Positions 44,110-53,237 of a stretch of 64,000 nucleotides of DNA are shown here, one piece after another. The notes beneath the pieces are model-generated. The model made no database searches. It was not told the origin of the DNA and was given only the letters and a program-made list of their open reading frames with translations. Source of the DNA: an uncultured Tenacibaculum sp. GTDB taxonomy: Bacteria; Bacteroidota; Bacteroidia; Flavobacteriales; Flavobacteriaceae. How positions within the stretch are numbered: the first letter of the stretch is position 1; the number at the start of each line of letters is the position of its first letter. Location of the stretch: NCBI RefSeq assembly GCF_947498805.1, contig NZ_CANMLT010000005.1:310001-374000 (forward strand), written 5' to 3'. A program made the translations under genes and the position numbers.

Positions 44110-45335
44110 TTTTTATTCTTTTCTTCAATCCATTTACTCATGTACTTAGTAGCTTGTAATGTTTGATGTTGTAACATCCTTCCTAAAAAGTTTTGAGTAC
44201 GGTGTTTATCTAGGTTTGTAACAATTTGCGTGATGCAATGTACAAATGGGGTTGATAATTTCTCTTTATCATATAATTCATTAATGATTTGCTTTCCATT
44301 TTGTTGTGCTTGTTTCCATATACTCTTATTAGTATATAATTCCGAAGCACTATCTGCAAATGTATTCCAATCATCTTTTATAAAACCATTCCAAAGTAAA
44401 TCAGCATGCATTCCTTCTGCACCAATACTTGTGGTTATTGATGGTGTTCCACAAATCATTGCTTCCGTTAGCTTCCCCTTTATCCCGGCTCCAAAACGTA
44501 ACGGTGCCAATACTACTCTTGCCTTCTCTACCACTTCTATTGCATCTTTCGCAAAACCTTTTATTAAAAATCGTTCTTTGGGTTTGTGCAATTCCTGAAT
44601 TTGCTGAGTGGTATAAGCTCCATATATATGCATTTCAGCATTTGGCAGTTGGCTTTTAATATATTTCCAGATTAGTTTTAACTGCAAAGCAGCATCAACA
44701 TTTGGAGCATGAAAAAAATTCCCGATAAACACAAAATGCTCTCTTTCCTCAAATGGTTTCCAATTGGAAATTATGGTATCACCTATTTTATCTAATAAAA
44801 AAGGTAAATGATAAAGTATCTTCTTATCAACACTAAACACTTCCTGTAACAACTTCATCTCGTAAGAAGAAATAATCAAACTTAAATCACAACGTAAAAT
44901 AGCTGCAACTTCACGTTTTGCCTCATCAGATTGGAGTAACGCTTCATTCGAGAAGCTCTCTCCTTTTTTCAATTGTTTATGACGAACCTTGCGCAAAAAA
45001 TGCAAATCTTCCGTATCTAAAATTCGAATTGCTTTTGGAGTATATTTTGCAATTCTCCAACCAAATTGTTCTTCCATCATAAAACGATCAAACAATACCA
45101 CACTTGGTTGTAAACTTGATATAAAGTCATCAAATGAAGCACTGTTTAATTCAATAGAAACTTCTTTTACTCCTAAACTAGTTAAATCTAAAGAGTTTTC
45201 TGTTTTTTGAGCTGGTGAAGCAAATATTATTTGATAATCATCTTCTAAAAACAACTCAATTAATTGCAACATTCTATTTCCTGCACCTGTTGTTTTTTCA
45301 ACCCAAACGTACCCTATTATTAAAAGTTTCTTCAT
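44106..45335 (-). CDS. Glycosyltransferase family 4-like protein
   Basis: A 409-residue GT-B glycosyltransferase. The N-terminal domain starts KKLLIIGYVWVEKTTGAGNR. The C-terminal domain has FIGNFFHAPNVDA, then MHIYGAYTT, and the donor-binding stretch APLRFGAGIKGKLTEAMICGTPSITTSIGAEGM (about residues 295-327), typical of GT4-type enzymes. The acceptor sugar is unknown. An upstream in-frame ATG at 45371 would add 12 residues, but the promoter box at 45344-45351 lies between the two starts, so the start at 45335 was chosen. It stands alone, not in a polysaccharide cluster. Confidence 0.85.
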   Translation of the reverse strand: MKKLLIIGYVWVEKTTGAGNRMLQLIELFLEDDYQIIFASPAQKTENSLDLTSLGVKEVSIELNSASFDDFISSLQPSVVLFDRFMMEEQFGWRIAKYTPKAIRILDTEDLHFLRKVRHKQLKKGESFSNEALLQSDEAKREVAAILRCDLSLIISSYEMKLLQEVFSVDKKILYHLPFLLDKIGDTIISNWKPFEEREHFVFIGNFFHAPNVDAALQLKLIWKYIKSQLPNAEMHIYGAYTTQQIQELHKPKERFLIKGFAKDAIEVVEKARVVLAPLRFGAGIKGKLTEAMICGTPSITTSIGAEGMHADLLWNGFIKDDWNTFADSASELYTNKSIWKQAQQNGKQIINELYDKEKLSTPFVHCITQIVTNLDKHRTQNFLGRMLQHQTLQATKYMSKWIEEKNKN

Positions 45336-45343
45336 ACAATTTC

Positions 45344-45372
45344 CAAAGGTAAAACAAATCAAACAAAACAAA
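45344..45372 (-). promoter_or_regulatory. Promoter of the glycosyltransferase gene
   Basis: On the minus strand TACCTTTG (45344-45351) matches TAnnTTTG, with TTTG (45369-45372) 17 bp upstream. It ends 8 bp before the chosen start codon, giving a very short leader. Confidence 0.5.
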
Positions 45373-45386
45373 TCTAAAATCGTTCA

Positions 45387-45415
45387 TTGCAAGTCATCTA
45401 GATTGTGTAATTTTG
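45387..45415 (+). promoter_or_regulatory. Promoter of lpd
   Basis: TTG (45387-45389), an 18-bp spacer, and TAATTTTG (45408-45415) fit the Bacteroidota consensus. The predicted leader is about 35 bases. Confidence 0.65.
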
Positions 45416-45453
45416 TAGTTATTATTCTGAAAAACACAAAACAAACATAACTC

Positions 45454-46854
45454 ATGAAATACGATGTTATCGTTATTGGTTCTGGACCTGGTGGATATAT
45501 TTCTGCTATCAGAGCTGCACAATTAGGTTCTAAAGTTGCTATTATAGAAAAATACCCAACTTTAGGTGGAACTTGTTTAAATGTTGGATGTATCCCATCA
45601 AAAGCTTTATTAGATTCTTCTCACCACTATTACGATGCTGTTCATCATTTTGAAGAGCACGGAATTTCTGTTGAGAAGCCTTCATTTGACTTCGGAAAAA
45701 TGGTTGACCGTAAAGCTAAAGTAGTAGAAACTACTACGGGAGGTATTAAATATTTAATGGACAAAAACAGTATTGATGTTTTTGAAGGTGTAGGATCTTT
45801 TGAAGATGCTACCCATGTAAAAGTTACTAAAAATGATGGTTCTTCAGAAGTTATCGAAGGAACTAACATTATTATAGCTACAGGTTCTAAACCTTCTACG
45901 TTACCGTTTATTTCAATTGATAAAGAACGTGTAATTACTTCTACTGAAGCTTTAAAGTTAAAAGAAGTACCAAAACACTTATTAGTTATTGGTGGTGGTG
46001 TTATTGGATTAGAATTAGGTTCGGTTTACAAGCGTTTAGGTGCTGATGTAACTGTAATTGAATATGCTCCTACAATTACTCCTACAATGGATAAAGATGT
46101 TTCTAAAGAACTTACTAAAGTTTTAAAGAAGCAAGGAATAAAGTTCAATGTAAGTCACGGAGTTACTTCTGTTGAAAGAAATGGAGATGAAGTTATTGTA
46201 AAAGCTACAAATAAAAAAGGTGAAGAAGTTACTTTTACTGGTGATTACTGTTTAGTCTCTGTAGGTCGTCGTCCTTATACTGATGGATTGGCTTTAGAAA
46301 AAGCGGGTGTAAAAGTTACAGAAAGAGGAATGGTAGAAGTTAACGACCATTTACAAACGAATGTTTCTAATATTTATGCTATTGGAGATGTAGTACGTGG
46401 TGCTATGTTAGCTCATAAAGCAGAAGAAGAAGGTGTTGTGGTTGCTGAATACTTAGCAGGACAAAAGCCTCATATTGATTATAACTTAATTCCTGGTATT
46501 GTATACACTTGGCCAGAAGTTGCCGCTGTTGGTAAAACTGAGCAAGAACTTAAAGATGCCGGTGTTGATTACAAAGCTGGAAAATTCTCAATGCGTGCTT
46601 TAGGACGTTCTCGTGCTAGTGGAGACATTGATGGATTTGTTAAAGTATTAGCCGATAAAAATACAGATGAAGTATTAGGAGTACATATGGTAGGTGCTCG
46701 TGTAGCTGATTTAATCATGGAAGCGGCTGTAGCAATGGAATACAGAGCTTCTGCGGAAGATTTAGCTCGTATTTGTCATGGACACCCAACGTATTCTGAA
46801 GCTGTAAAAGAAGCGGCTAAAGCTGCTTGGGATGGAAAGCCATTAAATGCGTAA
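45454..46854 (+). CDS. lpdA: Dihydrolipoyl dehydrogenase
   Basis: The E3 flavoprotein of 2-oxoacid dehydrogenase complexes, reoxidising dihydrolipoamide with NAD+. The 466-residue protein has the FAD motif VIGSGPGGYISAIRAAQLG, the redox disulfide GGTCLNVGCIPSKALL (about residues 38-53), the NAD motif VIGGGVIGLELGSVYKRLG, and the C-terminal catalytic pair in GHPTYSEAVKEAA. All key residues are present. It is transcribed alone, with a promoter upstream and a terminator downstream; the other complex subunits are not in the window. Confidence 0.96.
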   Translation: MKYDVIVIGSGPGGYISAIRAAQLGSKVAIIEKYPTLGGTCLNVGCIPSKALLDSSHHYYDAVHHFEEHGISVEKPSFDFGKMVDRKAKVVETTTGGIKYLMDKNSIDVFEGVGSFEDATHVKVTKNDGSSEVIEGTNIIIATGSKPSTLPFISIDKERVITSTEALKLKEVPKHLLVIGGGVIGLELGSVYKRLGADVTVIEYAPTITPTMDKDVSKELTKVLKKQGIKFNVSHGVTSVERNGDEVIVKATNKKGEEVTFTGDYCLVSVGRRPYTDGLALEKAGVKVTERGMVEVNDHLQTNVSNIYAIGDVVRGAMLAHKAEEEGVVVAEYLAGQKPHIDYNLIPGIVYTWPEVAAVGKTEQELKDAGVDYKAGKFSMRALGRSRASGDIDGFVKVLADKNTDEVLGVHMVGARVADLIMEAAVAMEYRASAEDLARICHGHPTYSEAVKEAAKAAWDGKPLNA

Positions 46855-46876
46855 TTAACAACGTAAAGAATATACT

Positions 46877-46909
46877 AAAAAGCAATCTCTTAATGAGGTT
46901 GCTTTTTTT
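46877..46909 (+). terminator. Terminator of lpd
   Basis: AAAAAGCAATCTC (46877-46889) pairs with GAGGTTGCTTTTT (46895-46907), followed by further T. Confidence 0.8.
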
Positions 46910-47015
46910 ATTATTTTAATATTTATTTAACTCTCAATTAGACAGATACAGTAAAAAACCTCTTAAGAAATTTGTACTTTTAAGCAGACTCCTATCACTA
47001 AACATCAATCAAATA

Positions 47016-47645
47016 ATGAAACAGTTATTAAGAGTACTTTGTATTACGTTGGTTTTGATTTGCTGCAATGGACAATCTCAAAACGTCAAAGAAAGAAATG
47101 TGGGTGGGCCTTGCCAAGATTGTATTGCTTTATTGGATTATAAAACTCTTAACAAGAGTCTTAAATCAATTGATACATTACCTGGCTTTTTTGAAAATGA
47201 ACCAAAATTAAAAATAACTGGTACTATATTTCAAAAAGATGGAAAAACACCTGCAGAGGATATTGTAATCTATGTATATCATGTAGATAGAACTGGGAGA
47301 TACACACCAAGTGCAACACCTATTGGTTGGTAAAAAAGGCATGGACAATATAGAGGCTGGTTAAAAACGAATAAGGATGGTAAGTTTACTTTTTACACTT
47401 TTAGACCTGCTTCTTATCCCGGAACACAAATCGCCGAACATATTCATATTTATTTAAAAGAACCGAATACAAATCCTTATTATATTGATAGCTATCATTT
47501 TGAAAATGATCCTAACCTAACCGAACGAGAAAAACAGTCTCAAAAAAAACGTGGAGGCTCAGGAATTGTAAAGCTTAAAAAAGAAAACGATATTTGGGTA
47601 ATACATAGAGAGATTACCTTAGGCTTAAATATTCCTAATTATTAA
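47016..47645 (+). pseudogene. Intradiol ring-cleavage dioxygenase-like gene with an in-frame stop
   Basis: The frame from ATG 47016 runs 105 codons to TAA at 47331-47333. The same frame then continues for another 103 codons to a second TAA at 47643-47645, and the downstream part reads as the rest of the same protein: KRHGQYRGWLKTNKDGKFTF, then RPASYPGTQ and the metal-ligand HIHIYLKEP. The N-terminal half has a lipoprotein-like start (LICCNGQ), GGPCQDC and a beta-sandwich strand (DIVIYVYHVD). Together they match the protocatechuate 3,4-dioxygenase-like family. A single nonsense codon falls exactly between GW and KRHG, before the first iron-ligand region, so the short product would be inactive. 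Either it is a recent pseudogene or a sequencing error. An AraC-type gene begins 5 bp later. Confidence 0.8.
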
Positions 47646-47650
47646 ACATA

Positions 47651-48493
47651 ATGGTTACCCTTGAGAAAATAACAGCCCTTCCTAACTTTTCGAGTCAACT
47701 AGAAAATAAAATATTATACTCTGAGCATACAAGTGATATTGAAATTCAATACGAATCTGCCTGCTCTATAAAGTATGTTATTGAAGGGACTAAGGAATAC
47801 AACCATAGCCATCAGGACAGCCTTATTTCTTCTGGACAATATATTATCTTAAATAACAAAAACATTTCCACCAGAGCCTTAAAAGGGAGCAAAGGACTTT
47901 CTTTTTTTTTATCACCAGACTTAATTGGAGAAATTTATTCCAATCTATATGCAAGAGATACTTCTTTAGAATTTTTTGAATTCCCTCAATCCAACCATAA
48001 TCTTATTGGAGATGAATTACAGAAAATGGCTTTTTTGTATGAAAACCAGCCCAATCTTTTCAAGCTTCAAATGGACGATTTATTCATTCATCTTTCAGAA
48101 ACTGTCATAAAAGAGCATGTTAAAATCAAAGCTAAATTTTCTGAATTAAAAATAATAAAATACAATACCCAAAAAGAACTCTATAAATACGCAACCATGG
48201 CTCAAACCTATATGCATGATAATTTTACGCGTAAAATATCTCTAGATACTCTAAGTAATGCTATAGGCGTTAGCAAGTATTATTTACATAGATTGTTCAC
48301 TGAAATAATGGGGTATACTCCTATAGAATACCTAACATTCATTAGGCTAAACAGTGCTAAAGAACAACTAAGACTTTCTAAAAAAACAATCTTTGAAATT
48401 GCAGTGGATAATGGCTTTGAAAACTCTTCTTACTTCTCTAACGTTTTTAAAAAGTATTTCGGAATTACTCCTACAATTTATAGAGAACAGTAA
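47651..48493 (+). CDS. AraC family transcriptional regulator
   Basis: A 280-residue cytoplasmic regulator. The N-terminal half (about 1-150) is a cupin-like sensor segment of low conservation. The C-terminal 100 residues are the AraC/XylS DNA-binding pair: ISLDTLSNAIGVSKYYLHRLF (first helix-turn-helix) and IFEIAVDNGFENSSYFSNVFKKYFGITPTIYR (second, with the canonical G-F-x-x-x-S-Y-F-x-x-x-F-K-K pattern). It begins 5 bp after the dioxygenase pseudogene and probably once regulated it or its neighbours. Confidence 0.88.
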   Translation: MVTLEKITALPNFSSQLENKILYSEHTSDIEIQYESACSIKYVIEGTKEYNHSHQDSLISSGQYIILNNKNISTRALKGSKGLSFFLSPDLIGEIYSNLYARDTSLEFFEFPQSNHNLIGDELQKMAFLYENQPNLFKLQMDDLFIHLSETVIKEHVKIKAKFSELKIIKYNTQKELYKYATMAQTYMHDNFTRKISLDTLSNAIGVSKYYLHRLFTEIMGYTPIEYLTFIRLNSAKEQLRLSKKTIFEIAVDNGFENSSYFSNVFKKYFGITPTIYREQ

Positions 48494-48560
48494 AATCCGC
48501 AAGATATTACAACAGTAACCTTGAGCGTATAGATACTTTTATCAAAAAGATTATTTACTC

Positions 48561-49280
48561 ATGATAAAAAGAATCGCTCATATAACCGATTTACATTTAG
48601 ATGAACCCTTCACTAAAAAACAAGGTATCTCTGCAAGGAACCGATTAAAAACCGTGTTACAACATATTTCGTCCCTTAATATAAATGAGATTATTTGCAC
48701 TGGAGATATTGGTGAAAGAACGAGCTTAGACTTCTTCTTTAAAGAATGTAACCATTTTAATTTATCTGTTACTTTAGTAAATCACGATTCCGAACTTGAA
48801 ACCGCAACATATATTAAGTCAAAACTCTTTAACTCATCAAAGTTATACTATAGTCATGAGGATGATTTTTACAAGTATATTTATCTAGACTCTTCATTAG
48901 GAATAATTGATAAGCAGCAACTAGCATGGCTTGAAAAGGAACTTAAGACTAACAAGCATGTTTTAATTTCCCTACATCACCCAATTATTGGACTCAATTT
49001 AAAAGTTGATGAAATAGGAGCTCTAAAAAATAGAAAAGCCATTCTTGATCTATTACAAAAACATTCAAATAGCATTACTGTTTTTTGTGGTCACTACCAC
49101 CTAAGTAGTACAATTATTGACAAAAATGTTACGCAATATATAAGTCCAGCTGTGTCCTATCAAATCAAAAAACAAACAGATAAAATAGGAATAGACGCAA
49201 ATACTTATGGTTACAGACTTATCTATATTACTCATAACAACATAACTACTCAAACTCAATTATTCCATGAGTCAAACTAA
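48561..49280 (+). CDS. Calcineurin-like metallophosphoesterase
   Basis: A 239-residue phosphoesterase with the dinuclear metal motifs in order: ITDLHLDEPF (D-x-H), CTGDIGE (GD), LVNHDSE in the place of the usual GNHD/E, SLHHPIIG, and FCGHYHLS (GHxH). The VNHD variant keeps the Asn and His ligands. It resembles the CpdA/Icc type that hydrolyses cyclic nucleotides, but specificity cannot be assigned. The AraC-type gene lies 67 bp upstream; the small membrane protein gene overlaps the 3' end by 14 bp. Confidence 0.85.
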   Translation: MIKRIAHITDLHLDEPFTKKQGISARNRLKTVLQHISSLNINEIICTGDIGERTSLDFFFKECNHFNLSVTLVNHDSELETATYIKSKLFNSSKLYYSHEDDFYKYIYLDSSLGIIDKQQLAWLEKELKTNKHVLISLHHPIIGLNLKVDEIGALKNRKAILDLLQKHSNSITVFCGHYHLSSTIIDKNVTQYISPAVSYQIKKQTDKIGIDANTYGYRLIYITHNNITTQTQLFHESN

Positions 49281-49485
49281 AAAACAATCCTTTATAGAAA
49301 GTCTTATAAATGTCTCAATTGGTTTTCTAGTTACGCTGGTTTCTTTAAACATTCTATTTCCTTTTCTAGGTATTACAAGTAACTATCAAAAAAACATTGC
49401 GCTAACGCTATATTTTACAATACTAAGCATCATAAGAAATTATGCAATAAGAAGATTCTTTAACAAAAAAATCCGAACTAAATAG
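49267..49485 (+). CDS. Small membrane protein of a phage-associated type (DUF7220-like)
   Basis: A 72-residue protein with two transmembrane helices (about 16-34 and 44-60). The pattern is K-x-Q-S-F-x-E-S-x-x-N-V at the start, a conserved V-S-x-x-x-x-F-P central loop and a closing S-I-I-R-N-Y-x-x-R-R-F-F-N, seen in a family I know mainly from phage and prophage genomes. It overlaps the end of the phosphoesterase gene and its stop codon lies within the terminator stem. Whether it is a domesticated phage gene is unclear; nothing else in the window is phage-like. Confidence 0.65.
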   Translation: MSQTKKQSFIESLINVSIGFLVTLVSLNILFPFLGITSNYQKNIALTLYFTILSIIRNYAIRRFFNKKIRTK

Positions 49486-49496
49486 TTCGGATTTTT
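49467..49496. terminator. Bidirectional terminator
   Basis: ATCCGAACTA (49471-49480) pairs with TAGTTCGGAT (49483-49492), flanked by A- and T-runs. It overlaps the stop codon at 49483-49485 and separates convergent genes. Confidence 0.8.
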
Positions 49497-49517
49497 AAAT
49501 TGTATGGACTTGTTGTT

Positions 49518-51635
49518 TTATTCTATTCCGTAGAAAGAGCTAAGTCTATCTTCAACATTTGAAGCTTTCTTCATTGCTTCATATAATTGATATGTTCTTC
49601 CTTTTCTATCGTTTGCAATACGCTTTCTAAATGTATCGTAATTAGGTAAAGCAACTGGTAATTCTCTTTTCTCTACGATAAAAGCATATACTCCTAAACC
49701 TCCTGCTACCTTGTTCTTTAACTCATTTTCTTTAGCATATAACATTGCTCCAACTACTTTTGGTTCGTTACCAATTCCAGGTAATGTTGGAGATTGTAAG
49801 TTAACGTCTGCTGCTGTTCTTACAGTTTGTGAATTTGCTGTTGCTATATCTTGTAAGTTAGCTCCATTCATTTTTTCTGCGATTAAAGCAGCTTTCTTTT
49901 CTTTAACTAAAATAGGGCGAACTTGTGCAATTGCTTTATCTACTGGCATTAATCCTTTTGCAGTTTTTGCTTTTAATACTGCTACTGCATATCCTCCATT
50001 AATATCAAAACGCTTAAAGTCTCCTACTTCTAAATCTTTTCCAAATGACCAAGTAACCATTTCTCTTTCGTTACCTATACTTGGTACATTCTCATCTAAA
50101 GCTTTAATTCCAACAGAAGAAATAGATTTTAAACCTTTTTCTTTAACAGCATCTTCAAAGCTTTTTCCATTAGTTAATTCTAAAGCAAATGTTTCTGCTT
50201 CTTGGAATATTTTATTCTCTGTTGCTTCAGAAGCTTCTATTTTTCTACCATAAGTAGCCAATTTAACTACTGGTTGGAAGTTCTTGTGTCCTTCAACTTT
50301 AATTACGTGGAAACCGAAAGGTGTTTTTACAACTCCCATATCTCCTTCTTTACCTTCAAAAACAAAGTCTCTAAAAGCAGGTACCATTTGTCCGTATGGG
50401 AACCAATCATAGAATCCTCCTTTATCTGAAGAACCTTTATCTGATGACATTTCTTTTGCTAAATCAGCAAATTTAGAAGGAGTAGCTTTTACTACAGTTA
50501 ATAAACTATCTGCAGTTTTCTTTGCTTCTTCTTCATTTTGAGTTACTGTTGCCGCTGCACTAGAAGCTCCTACGAAAGGAATTAAAATATGTCTTGCTTG
50601 AGCAGAGTCAGGTAATTGAGTAACCTTAGTTATTTTAGAAATCTTAAAGTACTCTCCATCTTTATAAGGACCAAAAGCATCACCTTCTTTACCATTAAAG
50701 ATATCATCAGCAATAACCTGTGGTACTTGTACTTTATACTTGTAAGTATCATCTAAAGAAATATCTGATTCATTCTCTTCAAAAAACTCAGCATAATCAG
50801 TAGTATTCTTTAATCCTTTGATAGGCGTATTATTTACAACAGAATCTTCTAATAACTTAGCTACTTCTGCTTTAATTGCCTCTTCATCTTCTTTTGTTGG
50901 TAAAATATCAAATCTTACTGCTTCTAAATCTCTTGACTCTTCAACTTGAAATTGATTTGAGTTCTTTTCAATATAGCTTTTTACTTCTCCTTTTGTTAAA
51001 GTAACTAAACTATCAGCGATTGTAGAATATGGTACTCGTACATATTTAGCCGTAATCTTAGTGTTGTTGGTTAAATAGTCAGTTTCTCCTTCTTTTAAAG
51101 AAGCACCTAAACCAGCCGCCACTAAATTATCGTATGCAGTTTTTTCTAAGTTATTTTGAATAGAAGTCATAAAGTTCTGCCATAACCTCCACTCTTCTCC
51201 ATTTGTTTCCTTAATGGTTTTTAAAAACTCTTTTAATTTATTTCTATCGAAAATTCCAGCTGTTTGAAATCTTTGATCACCTTGAATTGAAGGATTTTCA
51301 CAAATTTTATTAAAAATATCTGCATCTCCAACAGTGATTCCTGCTTCTTCTAATTGCGCTTTGTAAATCTTTTGTCTTAGTAAGTTATCCCATACCGTCT
51401 TTGCTGCTTGCATTTCTCCAACTCTATTTCCAGTCTGAGTTTTATATGCATCTAAAGCCTCAGCAAACTCTAAACGTGAAATAGTTTCTCCATCTACCTC
51501 TCCTATTTCGTCTACTTTACTTGCGTTAAAAAAGTCTGAAATAGTAGAAGGGTCTAATACAAAAGCAAAAAGTGCTAAACCTATTACAAGAATCAAGAAC
51601 ATTGAACGTTCTCTAATTTTCGATAAAATTGCCAT
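49518..51635 (-). CDS. PpiD/SurA-like peptidyl-prolyl isomerase
   Basis: A 705-residue periplasmic folding factor anchored by one N-terminal helix (about 12-31, LILVIGLALFAFVLDPSTI). Residues 35-240 form the SurA-N-like chaperone part. A parvulin PPIC domain follows at about 345-455, with ARHILIPF, then FADLAKEMSSDKGSSDKGG and FGFHVIKVEGH. The C-terminal 230 residues are a second, degenerate parvulin-like or chaperone region. It assists outer-membrane and T9SS client folding, like PpiD in Bacteroidota (inference). It lies 112 bp after the hemolysin-family gene and ends the envelope operon. Confidence 0.88.
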   Translation of the reverse strand: MAILSKIRERSMFLILVIGLALFAFVLDPSTISDFFNASKVDEIGEVDGETISRLEFAEALDAYKTQTGNRVGEMQAAKTVWDNLLRQKIYKAQLEEAGITVGDADIFNKICENPSIQGDQRFQTAGIFDRNKLKEFLKTIKETNGEEWRLWQNFMTSIQNNLEKTAYDNLVAAGLGASLKEGETDYLTNNTKITAKYVRVPYSTIADSLVTLTKGEVKSYIEKNSNQFQVEESRDLEAVRFDILPTKEDEEAIKAEVAKLLEDSVVNNTPIKGLKNTTDYAEFFEENESDISLDDTYKYKVQVPQVIADDIFNGKEGDAFGPYKDGEYFKISKITKVTQLPDSAQARHILIPFVGASSAAATVTQNEEEAKKTADSLLTVVKATPSKFADLAKEMSSDKGSSDKGGFYDWFPYGQMVPAFRDFVFEGKEGDMGVVKTPFGFHVIKVEGHKNFQPVVKLATYGRKIEASEATENKIFQEAETFALELTNGKSFEDAVKEKGLKSISSVGIKALDENVPSIGNEREMVTWSFGKDLEVGDFKRFDINGGYAVAVLKAKTAKGLMPVDKAIAQVRPILVKEKKAALIAEKMNGANLQDIATANSQTVRTAADVNLQSPTLPGIGNEPKVVGAMLYAKENELKNKVAGGLGVYAFIVEKRELPVALPNYDTFRKRIANDRKGRTYQLYEAMKKASNVEDRLSSFYGIE

Positions 51636-51747
51636 ACGTCATTTATTTAATTAACAGTGTGCGAAAATACAATTTCACATTAAATAATGCAACGTTTTTT
51701 TAGCTGTTTTAGAGGGGGTTTGATATGTTTTATTAAAGAATTAAAGT

Positions 51748-53040
51748 TTATCCTTCTTTATCTAAAACTTTAAGGTATAAATCGTTTATTTTAGTAGCAC
51801 TTACGTTTAAGATTTCTATATGCAACTTTCCTATTTCAATTTTGTCTCCTTCTTCTGGAATAGTCTCTGTATGATTTATTACAAAACCACCTAACGTTTC
51901 ATAGGCTTCTTCTTTAGGAATTTCTAAATTATACTCTTCATTCAAATAATCAACCTCAAGACGTGCTGAAAATTTAAATTCTCGTTCATTTATTTTTTCT
52001 TCTAATTGTTGTTGTACATCATGCTCGTCTTCTATTTCTCCAAAGAGTTCTTCAACTACATCTTCAACCGTAATAATACCAGAAGTACCTCCATACTCAT
52101 CTACTACTACCGCAATACTCCTTCTTTTTTTCATGAGCGCATTTAACACGTCATTAATCATCATAGACTCCGGAACAAATTCAACTGGTAATAAAATTGA
52201 CTTTATAGACCTTGGTTTTTTAAACAGTTCAAAAGCATTTACATACCCTAAAATATTATCTAATGAATTTTTATAAACCAATATTTTAGAATACCCTGTT
52301 TCTATAAATAAATTTCTCAGATTGGCTACAGATTCATGAAGATCAACCGCCATAATTTCTGTTCGAGGCACCATAATCTCACGAGATTTCACCTTGTGAA
52401 ATTCTAGTGCATTTTGAAAAATTTGAATCTCAGAATCAACTTCTTCCGCATCTTTACCTGTTTCTAATTGTTCTGAAATATAGTTTCCTAATTCCTCTTT
52501 ACTAAATTCTACTTGTGCATTATTTTCTTTCGCTTTAAAAAAAACGTGTAAAAAGAAGTCAGAAATCTTAGTTATAAACCAAGAAATAAAATAAAACAAG
52601 ATATAGAAAATGTAAGCTGGTATTACAAACAACTTCAACATTTCATTTGCATAAATTCTCGATATCGCTTTTGGTAAAAACTCTGCAGTAACTAAAATTA
52701 TAATCGTCGAAATAGTAGTTTGCGTAAGTAGACTTACATCATTTAATAAATAATCAAGAAATATAATTCCAGTTGGCAGTAGTGCTTTAAACCACCCCAT
52801 TAACAACTCCCCCATAAAGTAACTATATATTACCAAAGCAATATTGTTACCCACAAGCATTGTTGTAATGAATTTTGATGATTTCTCTGTAAGTTTTGCA
52901 AGTATCTTGGGAACGATACCTTCCCTTTTTTTCTCAAGTTCTATATGTAACTTGTTAGCCGACACAAAGGCTATTTCCATTCCAGAAAAAAAAGCTGAAA
53001 AAAGAATGGATGTAAAAATTATAATCAGTTCGGTATACAT
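51748..53040 (-). CDS. CNNM/CBS-domain transporter-associated protein (hemolysin C family)
   Basis: A 430-residue inner-membrane protein. Residues 1-180 form the DUF21/CNNM domain with three or four helices (FSAFFSGMEIAFVSANKL is the signature). Paired CBS domains follow (about 205-330, with MVPRTEIMAVD and VVVDEYGGTSGIITVEDVVEELFGEI), and a CorC_HlyC domain ends the protein (about 350-425, with YETLGGFVINHTETIPEEGD). The family is implicated in Mg/Co efflux. The Flavobacterium gliding protein GldE has the same architecture, but I cannot separate GldE from its paralogues by eye. Its start overlaps the stop of the 65-residue gene by one base. Confidence 0.88.
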   Translation of the reverse strand: MYTELIIIFTSILFSAFFSGMEIAFVSANKLHIELEKKREGIVPKILAKLTEKSSKFITTMLVGNNIALVIYSYFMGELLMGWFKALLPTGIIFLDYLLNDVSLLTQTTISTIIILVTAEFLPKAISRIYANEMLKLFVIPAYIFYILFYFISWFITKISDFFLHVFFKAKENNAQVEFSKEELGNYISEQLETGKDAEEVDSEIQIFQNALEFHKVKSREIMVPRTEIMAVDLHESVANLRNLFIETGYSKILVYKNSLDNILGYVNAFELFKKPRSIKSILLPVEFVPESMMINDVLNALMKKRRSIAVVVDEYGGTSGIITVEDVVEELFGEIEDEHDVQQQLEEKINEREFKFSARLEVDYLNEEYNLEIPKEEAYETLGGFVINHTETIPEEGDKIEIGKLHIEILNVSATKINDLYLKVLDKEG

Positions 53041-53237
53041 TAACCTTGTTTGTTTCGTTTTTCTACCTTTCTTCTAAAATTACGTTTAAAAAAGAAAATT
53101 AACGTAATAAAGATAGCAAAACCAAACATAATAAGTGCCTGTTGTTTGTCAGAATTCCATTTTAATATTCCTTCAACAAAAAAAATGATTCCTACAACTA
53201 GATAACCGTATTGTATATATTTCCAAAGTGTATTCAT
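53040..53237 (-). CDS. Small two-helix membrane protein
   Basis: A 65-residue protein with two hydrophobic helices (about 7-25 and 33-50) and a very basic tail (KRNFRRKVEKRNKQG). I do not recognise a named family. It overlaps both neighbours by one base (lptC at 53237, the hemolysin-family gene at 53040), so translation is coupled across all three. The conserved location suggests an envelope function. Confidence 0.7.
   Translation of the reverse strand: MNTLWKYIQYGYLVVGIIFFVEGILKWNSDKQQALIMFGFAIFITLIFFFKRNFRRKVEKRNKQG

Noticed and set aside
45336..45371. Start of the glycosyltransferase at 45371
   Set aside because: The extra 12 residues are Cys/Phe-rich and unlike the family; the promoter -7 box lies within this stretch.
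47331..47333. In-frame TAA as programmed readthrough or recoding
   Set aside because: TAA is the codon least used for readthrough, and no recoding hairpin is evident; a mutation or error is simpler.
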